A DNA stretch of 40,020 bases from Pseudomonadota bacterium (GTDB taxonomy: Bacteria; Desulfobacterota; Desulfovibrionia; Desulfovibrionales; Desulfovibrionaceae). Shown here in pieces: positions 7,439 to 19,370 of the stretch. The position numbers were made by a program, and so were the translations under genes. The stretch lies in the NCBI GenBank assembly GCA_023390395.1, contig JAEWCY010000262.1, forward strand, positions 1 to 40,020, given 5' to 3'. The notes below the pieces were generated by a model. That model was not told where the DNA came from and did no database searches. It worked only from the letters and a program-made list of their open reading frames with translations. The stretch's first letter is position 1. Every line of letters starts with the position of its first letter.

Positions 7439-8881
7439 ATGAAACACCAGGGACATTACGATCTGGCCGTCATCGGCGGTGGCGCGGCCGGGCTGACCGT
7501 GGCCGCCGGGGCCGGGCGGCTGGGCGTCAGGACGTTGCTCATCGAGGCCGAGCCGGCCCTTGGCGGCGACTGCCTGCATTTTGGCTGCGTGCCGAGCAAG
7601 ACGCTTCTTGAGACCGCCCGGGTCCGCCATCTGGCCGCCCGGGCCGGGGCGTTCGGCCTGCCGGCCATGGCCTTGCCGCCGGTGGATTTCGCCGCCGTGC
7701 GCCGACGCATCGAGACGGTGATCGCCGGCATCCAGGAGCATGACTCCGTGGCCCGGTTCACGGGCCTGGGCGTCACGGTCCGCTTCGGCCAGGCCCGGTT
7801 TCGCGACGCCAACAGCCTGGACGTGGACGGCGAGGCGCTCACGGCCGACCGCATCGTCATCGCCGCCGGCTCGCGGGCCGCCGTGCCGGACATCCCGGGG
7901 CTGGCCGAGGCGGGGTATGTCACCAACCGCGAGCTGTTTTCGCTGCCAAGGCTCCCGGAGTCCCTGGCCATCCTCGGCGGCGGAGCCATCGCGGCCGAAA
8001 TGGGCCAGGCTTTCGCCCGTCTGGGCAGCCGGGTGACCATCATCCAGCGAAGCGGCCGGCTGCTGTCCAAGGAAGACCCGGACCTGGCCCAGGTGGTCGA
8101 GGCTGGGCTCGTCGCCGACGGCGTGCGGCTCATGCTGGGGGCCAAGGTCGTCTGCGTGGCCGGGCCGGACGCGGCCGGGCTGCGCACCGTCACGGTGGAG
8201 CAGGGGGGCTCGCGCGAGGCCGTCGCCGCCCAGGCCATCCTCGTGGCCCAGGGACGAACGCCCAATACCGATGCCCTGGGCCTTGACGCCGTGGGCATTG
8301 CCCATACAAAAAAGGGCCTTGTGCTGGACGGGCGGCTGCGCACCAACCTGCCCCACGTGTTCGGGGCCGGGGACGTGACGGGCGAACACCAGTTCACCCA
8401 TGCCGCCGGCTACGAGGGCGGCGTGGTCCTGGCCGGGGCGGTGTTCCGACTGCCCAGGCAGGCCGCCTACGGCTTCATGCCGCGCGGCGTGTATAGCGAC
8501 CCGGGCCTGGCCGCCGCCGGGCTGACGCAGGCCCAGGCCGTGGCCGCCGGCATCGCCCATACGGTGGTGGCCGAGCCCTACGCCGGCAACGACCGGGCCA
8601 GGGCGGCCGGGACGCCCGAAGGGCTGGTCAAACTCGTGCTCGGCAAGGGCGGCCGGCTCCTGGGCGTGGGCATTGCCGGGGCCGGAGCCGGGGAACAACT
8701 CGCCCTGTGGCTGGCGGCCAAGGCCGGCAAGGTCGGGCTGTCCACACTGGCCGGCACGGTGCTGCCCTATCCGACCCTGGCCGAGACCGGCAAACGGGCC
8801 GCCGGCCGGCCCCTTGAGGCGAAACTTTTTTCCGGATTGACCCGGCGCGTGCTGCGCCTGCTGTTCGGCTATCGGGGATAA
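7439..8881 (+). CDS. MerA-like pyridine nucleotide-disulfide oxidoreductase
   Basis: A 480-residue class I flavoprotein paralogous to the divergent gene at 5986-7320. Motifs seen are FAD-binding DLAVIGGGAAGLTVAAGAG, the CxxxxC redox pair in GGDCLHFGCVPSKTLLE, NAD(P)-binding LAILGGGAIAAEMGQAF, and VFGAGDVTG. The C-terminal motif is PYPTLAETGKR: Tyr replaces the His of HPTxxE while the Glu is kept, as in the MerA-like branch. It has no N-terminal heavy-metal domain and no C-terminal Cys-Cys pair, so true mercuric reductase activity is not supported. A basic, amphipathic tail follows (LTRRVLRLLFGYRG). The ATG is preceded by GGGAGG. Nine bases separate it from the following glycosyltransferase, suggesting one operon. 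Confidence 0.85.
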   Translation: MKHQGHYDLAVIGGGAAGLTVAAGAGRLGVRTLLIEAEPALGGDCLHFGCVPSKTLLETARVRHLAARAGAFGLPAMALPPVDFAAVRRRIETVIAGIQEHDSVARFTGLGVTVRFGQARFRDANSLDVDGEALTADRIVIAAGSRAAVPDIPGLAEAGYVTNRELFSLPRLPESLAILGGGAIAAEMGQAFARLGSRVTIIQRSGRLLSKEDPDLAQVVEAGLVADGVRLMLGAKVVCVAGPDAAGLRTVTVEQGGSREAVAAQAILVAQGRTPNTDALGLDAVGIAHTKKGLVLDGRLRTNLPHVFGAGDVTGEHQFTHAAGYEGGVVLAGAVFRLPRQAAYGFMPRGVYSDPGLAAAGLTQAQAVAAGIAHTVVAEPYAGNDRARAAGTPEGLVKLVLGKGGRLLGVGIAGAGAGEQLALWLAAKAGKVGLSTLAGTVLPYPTLAETGKRAAGRPLEAKLFSGLTRRVLRLLFGYRG

Positions 8882-8890
8882 GGAACGACG

Positions 8891-10162
8891 ATGACGGCAA
8901 AGCCGGTGCTGGTGATGGTGCTCAAGGGGTATCCCCGGATCTCCGAGACGTTTATTTCCAACGAAATCGAGCTGCTGGAGCGCCAGGGCTTTAGCGTGCG
9001 CATCGTGTCCATGCGCCAGCCGCGCGAGAACTTCAGCCACGCCTCGGTGGGGCGCATCCAGGCCGAGGTGGTCTATCTGCCCGAGGCCATGCTGCCGGCC
9101 CTGGGGCGGCTTGTGGCCGCCAACCTCCGCACGGCCCTGTCTCGGCCGCGCGGTTACATGAAGGCCGCCGGTCTCATGCTGCGCCACTTTGTCGAGGCTC
9201 CCAAATCGGCCACGGTCAAGCATCTGCTCCAGGCCGGGTTACTCTGCGACGAGGCCTTGCGCCCGGGCGAAGCGCCCCATCTCCACGCCCATTTCGCCCA
9301 TTCGCCGACGTCGGTGGCCATGTACGCCGGGCTCATGGCCGACGCGCCGGTGAGTTTCACCGGCCATGCCAAGGACGTCTGGACCCAGCGCCCAGAGCGG
9401 CTGGCCGAAAAGATCGGTCGAGCCGCCTTTGTCGTCACCTGCACCCAGGCCAACGCCGCGTACCTGAAAAAACTCTCGCCAAACGGCACGCCCATTTTTC
9501 CGGTCTACCACGGCATCGATCTGACGCTTTTTGACGGCGCGGCCGCGCGGCCGGCCGCCGGCCCGCCCTGGCGGCTTTTGACCGTGGCCCGGCTCACCGC
9601 CAAGAAGGGGCTGGACACCGTGCTGGACGCCCTGGGCCTTCTGGCCCGGGATGGCGTCGATTTCACCTACGACCTCGTGGGTGCGGGTGAAGACGCCAAG
9701 GCGTTGGCCGAGCAGGCCGCCCGTCTGGGCATTGCCGACCGGGTGCGATTCCACGGCGCCATGCCTCATGAACAGGTCGTCGAGCTGTACAGGGCCGCCC
9801 ATGCCTTCGTCATCGGCTGCCGGGTGCTGCCAAACGGCGACCGCGACGGCGTGCCCAACGTCCTGGTCGAGGCCATGGCCATGGGCCTGCCCGTGGCCGC
9901 AACCAACGTCTCGGCCCTGCCGGAGCTGGCCATTGACGGCGAAACGGCGCTGACCTGCCCGCCCGACGACCCGGCCGCCCTGGCCGCCAACCTGCGTCGG
10001 CTGCTGGCCGACCCGGCCCTGGCCGGGAAACTGGCCGCCGCCGCCCGGGAGCTGGTCGGCCGGGAATTCGACAACGTCGCCAACATCCGCCGACTGGCCG
10101 CCGTGTTCGCCGCCCACGCCGGCGATCCGCCGGGGCGGTTCTCCCGGGACGCAGCCTTGTGA
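8891..10162 (+). CDS. GT4-family glycosyltransferase
   Basis: A 423-residue GT-B fold, family 4 glycosyltransferase. The N-terminal domain starts with LKGYPRISETFISNEI, the acceptor-side pattern of exopolysaccharide and colanic-acid-type transferases, and contains HAHFAHSPTSVAMYA and FTGHAKDVW. The C-terminal nucleotide-sugar domain has LLTVARLTAKKGLDTVLDAL, FHGAMPHEQVVELYRAA and the retaining-enzyme motif NVLVEAMAMGLPVAATNVSALPEL. No signal peptide is visible, so it should act at the cytoplasmic side. The ATG is preceded by AAGGA. It overlaps the next glycosyltransferase by four bases. The donor and acceptor cannot be read from sequence; an envelope polysaccharide or glycolipid is likely. 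Confidence 0.88.
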   Translation: MTAKPVLVMVLKGYPRISETFISNEIELLERQGFSVRIVSMRQPRENFSHASVGRIQAEVVYLPEAMLPALGRLVAANLRTALSRPRGYMKAAGLMLRHFVEAPKSATVKHLLQAGLLCDEALRPGEAPHLHAHFAHSPTSVAMYAGLMADAPVSFTGHAKDVWTQRPERLAEKIGRAAFVVTCTQANAAYLKKLSPNGTPIFPVYHGIDLTLFDGAAARPAAGPPWRLLTVARLTAKKGLDTVLDALGLLARDGVDFTYDLVGAGEDAKALAEQAARLGIADRVRFHGAMPHEQVVELYRAAHAFVIGCRVLPNGDRDGVPNVLVEAMAMGLPVAATNVSALPELAIDGETALTCPPDDPAALAANLRRLLADPALAGKLAAAARELVGREFDNVANIRRLAAVFAAHAGDPPGRFSRDAAL

Positions 10163-11274
10163 ACGTCGCCTTTTACGCGCCCTTTAAGCCCCTGGACCAT
10201 CCCGATCCGTCCGGGGACCGCACCATCGGCCGGGAGCTGGCCGCCGCGCTCACGGATCAGGGCATAAGGCTCGCCGTGGCCAGCCGCTTCCGGGCGCGCT
10301 GGCTGTCCTGTCGCCCACGACTCTGGATCGAGGCGCTGTTTGCCCGCCGGGCCGCCTTGGAGGCGGCCTCCCGGGCCAAGGCCAGGCTTTTCCTCACCTA
10401 CCACGCCTACTACAAGTCGCCCGACGTCATCGGCCCCTACGTGGCCCGGGAACTCGGCATCCCCTACGTGGTCTTCCAGGGCGTTTATTCCACCAAACAA
10501 CGCCGCAGACTCAAAACGCGCCTGGGCTATGCACTCAATCGCCGCGCGCTTCTGGCCGCCGATCTGGTGGTGTCCAACCGCCGGCTGGACGTGGAGAACC
10601 TGCTACGCCTGCTGCCCCGGGAACGCCTGGGCTACGTGCGGCCCGGCATCGACCCCGAGGCCTTCGCCTTCGACCCCGAGGCCCGGCGGGAGCTGCGCCG
10701 CCAGTGGGGCGTGGGGACCCGGCCGGTTGTCGTCACGGCGGCTATGTTCCGCGACGACGTCAAGACCGAGAGCCTGACCTTTCTTTTTGAGCGCCTGGGC
10801 GAACTGCACCGGGCCGGGCGCGATTTCGCGTTGGTCGCGGCCGGCGACGGCCCGACCCGGGAGCGCCTGACCGCGCTGGCGACGAAAGAACTGCCCGGGC
10901 GGGCCATTTTCCTGGGCCAGATCCCCCGGGAGAAGCTCGGCGCGGTCTATAGCGCCGGGGACGTGTTCGCCTTTCCGGGCCTCCGGGAGTCCCTGGGCAT
11001 GGTCTATCTCGAAGCCCAGGCGGCCGGGCTGCCGGTGGTGGCCCTGGCGGACGGCGGCGTTGCCGAGGTGGTGGCCGACGGCGAGACGGGCATCCTCACG
11101 CCCCCGGCCGATCCGGCCGCCTACGTCCGGGCCGTGGACGCCCTGCTTGGCGACCGGCAGCGTCGGTTGGCCATGGGCGAGGCGGCCAGGGCCTACGTAC
11201 GCGCCTCCCACGACCGGTCCAGGAATTACGGCGTGTTGGCCGGCGTGCTGCGCCGGCTGGCTGGGGAGGGCTGA
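10159..11274 (+). CDS. GT4-family glycosyltransferase, translationally coupled
   Basis: A 371-residue GT4-type protein starting at GTG 10159, which overlaps the TGA of the upstream transferase (GTGA), a classic coupling arrangement. The N-terminal domain starts NVAFYAPFKPLDHPDPSGDR. The C-terminal half carries GDGPTRERLTAL, FLGQIPREKLGAVYSAGDVF, FPGLRESLGMVYLEAQAAGLPVV and GETGILTPP, all typical of the donor-binding domain. It should work with the preceding transferase on the same glycan. The product is not identifiable. Confidence 0.85.
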   Translation: MNVAFYAPFKPLDHPDPSGDRTIGRELAAALTDQGIRLAVASRFRARWLSCRPRLWIEALFARRAALEAASRAKARLFLTYHAYYKSPDVIGPYVARELGIPYVVFQGVYSTKQRRRLKTRLGYALNRRALLAADLVVSNRRLDVENLLRLLPRERLGYVRPGIDPEAFAFDPEARRELRRQWGVGTRPVVVTAAMFRDDVKTESLTFLFERLGELHRAGRDFALVAAGDGPTRERLTALATKELPGRAIFLGQIPREKLGAVYSAGDVFAFPGLRESLGMVYLEAQAAGLPVVALADGGVAEVVADGETGILTPPADPAAYVRAVDALLGDRQRRLAMGEAARAYVRASHDRSRNYGVLAGVLRRLAGEG

Positions 11275-11314
11275 AAAAGACTCTGGCCCAACCGGGCGGT
11301 TTTGTGGTAGAAAA

Positions 11315-11333
11315 CCCCAGTTTTACGCTGGGG
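11315..11333 (-). terminator. Small hairpin with T-run on the minus strand
   Basis: CCCCAG and CTGGGG pair around a seven-base loop. Read on the minus strand it is followed by TTTTCT, as in an intrinsic terminator. On the plus strand, just after the glycosyltransferase operon, there is no T-run. The rest of 11275-11528 upstream of the hybrid kinase shows no gene or clear promoter. Confidence 0.35.
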
Positions 11334-11528
11334 TCCGAAGGGCGCGTGCCAGGTTCTTGGGCGATCGACGGCGTTTGTCGCGAATTGGCCGCCGAAGTTG
11401 CTGGGAACACCCGTAATCCAATGGGAAACCCCTTTGGTTGTCGGCGGAGTTTGTTGCACGCCTCGTTTTTTTCAAGTCAGTCAGCCTTCCGCTCGCGGGC
11501 GTGGCGGCGAGCGGGCGATGGAGCCGGG

Positions 11529-15140
<3,612 letters not shown>

Positions 15141-15208
15141 AGAGGTGCTTTTTTTCCCGTTTTCGTGCAACGTGCCCTGGTCTCGCACCTGAGAGAGGAA
15201 GGCCAGGC

Positions 15209-15832
15209 ATGGCACGCACGACGTTCTATCTTCAGCGGCACGCCGCCACCTATTGGAACCTGGAAAAGCGCATCCAGGGGCAATGGGACAGCGAACTGGC
15301 CCCGGCCGGGCAGGCCGCAGCCGCCGCGCTGGCCGAGCCCTTGTCGCGGCTCGGGTTTTCGCGCGTCGTGTCCAGCGACCTCGGCCGGGCCAGGGCCACG
15401 GTCGGCATCCTCAACCTGCGCCTGCGCCTGCCCGTGACCCTGGAGCGGCGGCTTCGCGAACAGCATTTCGGCCAGTGGACCGGCAAGCTCTGGCGCGACG
15501 TGCCCGAGGAGGCCCTGCGCCGGGCCGAGGCCGCCGGCTGGGGCTTCACCCCGCCGGAAGGGGAGTCCCGCGAGGAGGTGCGCCTGCGCGCCGCGCACGC
15601 CCTGACCGACGCCGCCCGGGCCAACGCCGGCAGGACCGTGCTCGTGGTCACTCACCAGGGCGTGATCAAGGCCGTGCTCTACCACCTGCTCGGCCGCGAC
15701 TACCTGCCGGGCGAGCCCCGGGCGCTGGACCCGGACCGGCTCCAGCGCGTCGTCTGCCAGGACGGCGTCCTGGCCGTGGACGGCCTGGACGTGGAGCTTC
15801 CAGGCGACGGGGAACCCCCGGCCGCGCCGTGA
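15209..15832 (+). CDS. Histidine phosphatase (phosphoglycerate mutase-like) family protein
   Basis: A 207-residue branch-1 histidine phosphatase. The catalytic motif is RHA (R10, H11 in YLQRHAATYWN) instead of the more usual RHG. An acid is available in REQHFGQWTG and the second catalytic His is in VVTHQGVIKAVLYHLLG. The start at ATG 15209 follows GAGGAAGG. The overlap with the next gene (GTGA) suggests that the phosphatase and the glycosyltransferase are made together, so a sugar phosphate or nucleotide-sugar related substrate is possible. Alternatives include a PhoE-like or alpha-ribazole phosphatase; no cobalamin genes are nearby. Confidence 0.82.
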   Translation: MARTTFYLQRHAATYWNLEKRIQGQWDSELAPAGQAAAAALAEPLSRLGFSRVVSSDLGRARATVGILNLRLRLPVTLERRLREQHFGQWTGKLWRDVPEEALRRAEAAGWGFTPPEGESREEVRLRAAHALTDAARANAGRTVLVVTHQGVIKAVLYHLLGRDYLPGEPRALDPDRLQRVVCQDGVLAVDGLDVELPGDGEPPAAP

Positions 15833-16977
15833 GGATCGCCGTCTATTGCCAGCATGTCCTCGGCATGGGGCATCTGTTCCGCACCCTGGAGATCGTCTCC
15901 GCCCTGGACGGCCACGAGCGCCTGCTCGTGGTCGGCGGCCCGCGCACGCCCGCGTCCGTGCCGCGGGGCGCGGTCCTGCTGCGCCTGCCCGAGCTCTCCA
16001 TGGACGCCGGCTTCGGCGCGCTGTCCCTGTCGGGCCAGGCCCTGGAGGCCGTGCGGGGCCGGCGGCGGCAGGCGCTCTCCGAAGCCCTGGCCGGGTTTTC
16101 GCCGGACGTCTTTTTCGTCGAACTCTATCCCTTCGGCCGCAAGGCCTTCGAATTCGAGCTGATCCCGGCCATCGAGGCGGTGCGGCGCGGCAACGGCCGG
16201 GTGGTGTGCGGCGTGCGCGACATCCTGGTCGAGAAAAGGGACCAGGCCGGCTACGAGGCCCGGGTGCTCGACCGGCTGGGGAGGCTTTTCGACGGCGTGT
16301 GCGTGCATGCCGATCCGAGGCTTTTCCCCCTTGGGGCGACGTTTTCCCGGGCGGCGGAGATTCCCGTGCCGGTGCGCTACACGGGCTACGTGGCCCCGGC
16401 CGCCGGGCCGGGCCGCGAGGCCGGGGCGGTGCGCCGGGAGCTCGGGGTCGCGCCGGGCCGGGAGCTGGTCGTGGCCAGCGCCGGCGGCGGCAAGGTGGGG
16501 GCGGGGCTGCTGGCCGCGCTGCTGGCCGCCTGCCGCGAGCGGCCGCGCCTTCGCCGGGCGTCGGTGCGGGTCTTTTCCGGGCCGTTTTGCCCGGACGGGG
16601 ATTTCGCCGCTCTGGAGACGGCAGCCGCCGCGCTTCCCGACGCGCGGGTTTCGCGCTTCGCCTCGGGCTTTCCGGACGTCCTGGCCGCCTGCGACCTGTC
16701 GGTGAGCCTGGCGGGTTACAATACCGTCATGGCGCTGCTCGCCGTGGGCGCCCGGGGGCTGGTCCTGCCCTTCGACCAGAACCGCGAGCAGCGGCTTCGG
16801 GCCGCGCGCCTGGCCGAGATGGGGCTTCTCGGACTTCTCGAACCGGCCGATCTCGCCCCGGACCGCCTGGCCGAGCGCCTGGAGGCGGCCCTGGCCGCGC
16901 CGCGCCCGCCCCGGGCGGCCGTCGACCTGGACGGCGCGCGGGTCACGGCAACGATCCTCGGTCGGGACGTCTTCTAG
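15829..16977 (+). CDS. GT28-like glycosyltransferase (MurG-type C-terminal domain)
   Basis: A 382-residue protein starting at GTG 15829, overlapping the phosphatase stop by four bases. The N-terminus RIAVYCQHVLGMGHLFRTLEI is the glycine-rich loop of predicted GT-B glycosyltransferases of the COG4671 type. The C-terminal half holds VVASAGGGKVGAGLL and SLAGYNTVMALLAVGARGLVLPF, which resembles the donor-binding region of MurG and related enzymes. No membrane segment is visible. Its stop codon overlaps the stop of the convergent FkbM gene in the palindrome CTAG (16974-16977), so there is no room for a terminator between them. Confidence 0.75.
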   Translation: MRIAVYCQHVLGMGHLFRTLEIVSALDGHERLLVVGGPRTPASVPRGAVLLRLPELSMDAGFGALSLSGQALEAVRGRRRQALSEALAGFSPDVFFVELYPFGRKAFEFELIPAIEAVRRGNGRVVCGVRDILVEKRDQAGYEARVLDRLGRLFDGVCVHADPRLFPLGATFSRAAEIPVPVRYTGYVAPAAGPGREAGAVRRELGVAPGRELVVASAGGGKVGAGLLAALLAACRERPRLRRASVRVFSGPFCPDGDFAALETAAAALPDARVSRFASGFPDVLAACDLSVSLAGYNTVMALLAVGARGLVLPFDQNREQRLRAARLAEMGLLGLLEPADLAPDRLAERLEAALAAPRPPRAAVDLDGARVTATILGRDVF

Positions 16978-17609
16978 GCGCGCAGGAAAAGCGCGTCCCC
17001 GGACACGATCCGCCCGGTCCCGTTCCGGAAGACGTCGTACATCCCGTCCAGCGAAAACCCGAATCCTTCCAGGAACGCCTCCAGTTCCGGCAGGAGCGCC
17101 TGCCCGGCGTAGAGGGGGACGAGCGCCGCCTCGGCCGCCACGGCCGCGACGCGGGGCAAAAGCCCGGTCGCGCCGCGAAGGGCCGGCAGCTCGTAGCCTT
17201 GCAGATCGAGCTTGATCACGTCGGCCCGGGGGAGCGCCGCGTCCAGCCGGGCCACCGCCACGGTGGGCGTTCCCGTGACGGCTAGCGCCTCGCCGGCGTA
17301 CTTGTCGCGGATGCCCGTGGGCGGCAGCAGCGAGGAGAGCGTCGGCCGGTTCATGACGCAAAGCGTGAGCCGCGCCGGAGCCTCGCCCAGGGCCAGGGCG
17401 TGCACGGCTACCCTGGCGTCGCCGGCAAAGCGCTTGGCGAGTTTTTTGGCCAGCCGGGCCTGGGGTTCGAAGGCCTCGATGCGCGCCCCGGGAAAGGCCT
17501 CCAGCAGCCGGGCCGTCACGTTGCCCTTGTTGGCCCCCCCGTCCACGATGACCGGACCCGCGGGAAGCGGCAGCCCGGCCAGCCGGTCCAGCCAGCCCTC
17601 GCGCCTCAC
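16974..17609 (-). CDS. FkbM-family methyltransferase
   Basis: A 211-residue SAM-dependent methyltransferase. Motif I is VIVDGGANKGNVTARLLEAF, followed by EAFEPQ (acidic end of strand 2) and the FkbM signature VIKLDLQGYELPALRGA. The family methylates hydroxyl groups of sugars, polyketides and other small molecules. It starts at GTG 17609, overlapping the TGA of the upstream sensor kinase gene by four bases, so translation of the two is coupled. Its neighbours on the other strand are a glycosyltransferase and a phosphatase, which fits a sugar-modification role, but this is inference. Confidence 0.8.
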   Translation of the reverse strand: MRREGWLDRLAGLPLPAGPVIVDGGANKGNVTARLLEAFPGARIEAFEPQARLAKKLAKRFAGDARVAVHALALGEAPARLTLCVMNRPTLSSLLPPTGIRDKYAGEALAVTGTPTVAVARLDAALPRADVIKLDLQGYELPALRGATGLLPRVAAVAAEAALVPLYAGQALLPELEAFLEGFGFSLDGMYDVFRNGTGRIVSGDALFLRA

Positions 17610-19117
17610 CGGGCGCTTCCCGTCCTTTCGGCGTCGTCGTCCGTCTCGTCGCCCTCCGCCTCGTCCTCGGCCGGGGGCAGGGGGTCGCCGGGCAGGCCCA
17701 GGGGCAGCTGCACCGTGAAGGCGGCCTCCGGGCCGATCTGGGAAAAGGTCAGGGAACCGCCCATGTTCTTGACGATGCGGTAGGCCAGCGGCAGGCCCAT
17801 GCGCTCCTCGCCCTCCTGGAAGGGCAGGAAGAGCAGGTCCGGCTCGGGCACGGGCGCGGCGGCGAAGGCCACGTCGAGGTGCACGAACCGGGCGTGGCGC
17901 GAGGAGGCCAGGCGCACGCGGCCGCCCTCGGGCAGGCGGCGGGCCGCGAAGCGCACCAGACTCGTCACCACCTGGGTGAGCAGGTCCGGGTCGATGCGCA
18001 GCTCCGGCAGCCCCGGGGCCAGCCTGGTTTCGGCCGTCACCCCCCGGGCCGAGAATTCCGGGGCCAGGAATTCCAGGGCGGCCGTGGCGATGGCGCTCAG
18101 GGCGCACTGGCGCGGCCGCAGGTCCACGGGGTGGAGATACGTGCTGATGCGGTCGAGGATATCCTCCAGGCGGCGGGCCTCGGCCAGGATGATGGTGGCC
18201 TCGCGGTTCTCCGGCAGGCGGGCCTGCAGGCGGTGGGCGAAGCCGGCGATGGAGAACAGCGGGTTTCTGATCTCGTGGGCCACCTCGGCCGAGATCGCGC
18301 CCAGGGTCTTGAGCTTTTCCTCCTGGACCACGAAGCGTTCGAGCTCCACCCGGTCCGTGATGTCCACCACGATGCCCTCGATGGAGGCGAGCTCCCCTTC
18401 CCGGCCCGGCCGGGTCGCGGGGATGGCCCGCAGCAGGGCGTGGATGGTGGCCCCGTTTTTGTGCACGAACCGGCACTCCTCGGTGCGGGCCCGTTCCCTG
18501 GGCGAGAAGCCCCGCCGCAACAGCGCCGTCACGCGCTCCCGGTCCTCGGGATGCACGCGCGAGAGGAACCAGCCCGGCTCGGTGAGGGCCTCGCCCCGCG
18601 AGTGCCCGAGCAGGGTGCGGCAGAACTTGTTGATGAACGCCAGCTCGCCGTCGGCGTCCAGCACGAAGACGAGCAGGGGCAGGTTCTGCACCAGGTTGAA
18701 GTAGCGCGTCTCGGCCAGGCGCACGGCCCGGGACAGGTGCTCGCGTTCGAGCACCGCCTCCAGGGCGTGGCCGAGCAGGTCGAAGCTGACCACGGGCTTT
18801 TGCAGGTAGTCGGCCGCGCCCATGCGGAAGGCGCGCACCACGCCCGCGATCTCGTCCTGGCCCGAGATCACGATGACCGGCGGCGGCTCGCCGCCCTGGC
18901 GGGCCAGGGCTTCCAGCACGCCGAAGCCGTCCAGGATCGGCAGGCGCAGGTCGAGCAGCACGGCGTCGGGCTTTTCGCCGGCCGCCAGCGCCAGTCCGGT
19001 CCGGCCGTCCTCGGCCTCGACAGCGGCGTACCCCGCGCCCGTCAGCCACAGGCAAAGGGCCTGCCGGACGTCCGGGTCGTCCTCGACCACGAGGATTTTG
19101 GCTTTTTTGTCGGCCAT
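17606..19117 (-). CDS. Response regulator-PAS-histidine kinase with degenerate ATPase domain
   Basis: A 503-residue soluble protein. The N-terminal receiver (about 1-125) has ILVVEDDPDVR, acceptor Asp56 in LLDLRLPILDG and Lys in YLQKPV. A PAS domain (about 150-265) ends in VVDITDRVELERFV. The dimerisation domain keeps a normal H box, AEVAHEIRNPLFSIAGFA, with His281. The ATP-binding part is eroded: the N-box region reads VTSLVRFAARRLPEGG without the Asn, the G1 Asp-x-Gly-x-Gly is replaced by VAFAAAPVPEPD, and the G2 region is ERMGLPLAYRIVKNMGG. It may not bind ATP and may act as a phosphatase or scaffold. ATG 19117 follows GGAG. An acidic tail ends the protein. It is divergent from amt. Confidence 0.82.
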   Translation of the reverse strand: MADKKAKILVVEDDPDVRQALCLWLTGAGYAAVEAEDGRTGLALAAGEKPDAVLLDLRLPILDGFGVLEALARQGGEPPPVIVISGQDEIAGVVRAFRMGAADYLQKPVVSFDLLGHALEAVLEREHLSRAVRLAETRYFNLVQNLPLLVFVLDADGELAFINKFCRTLLGHSRGEALTEPGWFLSRVHPEDRERVTALLRRGFSPRERARTEECRFVHKNGATIHALLRAIPATRPGREGELASIEGIVVDITDRVELERFVVQEEKLKTLGAISAEVAHEIRNPLFSIAGFAHRLQARLPENREATIILAEARRLEDILDRISTYLHPVDLRPRQCALSAIATAALEFLAPEFSARGVTAETRLAPGLPELRIDPDLLTQVVTSLVRFAARRLPEGGRVRLASSRHARFVHLDVAFAAAPVPEPDLLFLPFQEGEERMGLPLAYRIVKNMGGSLTFSQIGPEAAFTVQLPLGLPGDPLPPAEDEAEGDETDDDAERTGSAR

Positions 19118-19192
19118 GGCGGGCTCCGGAGACAAGGGCTTTTGCCTGAATCTATCGCAATATTCCAAGGCTCGCCAGGGGTGGGTCGGGGA

Positions 19193-19206
19193 GGGCGCGA
19201 TTTTGC
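19193..19206 (+). promoter_or_regulatory. Candidate sigma-54 type promoter upstream of amt
   Basis: The sequence GGGCGCGATTTTGC has GG, ten bases, then GC, which is the invariant spacing of a -24/-12 promoter, with TTTTGC matching the -12 half well and the -24 half poorly. It lies 165 bases upstream of the amt start. amt-glnB operons are often under NtrC/sigma-54 control, but I see no clear NtrC site. The rest of 19118-19370 contains no gene. Confidence 0.25.
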
Positions 19207-19370
19207 CCTTGCAAAAATGTCAACATTCTCTTAAAGAATTTTCTCGTCGCGCCGCTACGGCTCGGAGCGCGGGCTTCCTCTGGAAAAGAGGGCCGTATCC
19301 GGGCTTGGCGGATGGAGACGCGACGTCGGCTGAGGCTCGATCGACAAAAACGTTAGAGAGGGGGAAACAC

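Noticed and set aside
7439..8881. True mercuric reductase merA
   Set aside because: No heavy-metal domain, no C-terminal vicinal cysteines and no mer genes nearby.
11304..11528. N-terminal extension of the hybrid kinase from an upstream ATG
   Set aside because: The 75 extra residues have no domain pattern and no ribosome binding site; ATG 11529 has GGAG just upstream and directly begins the CBS region.
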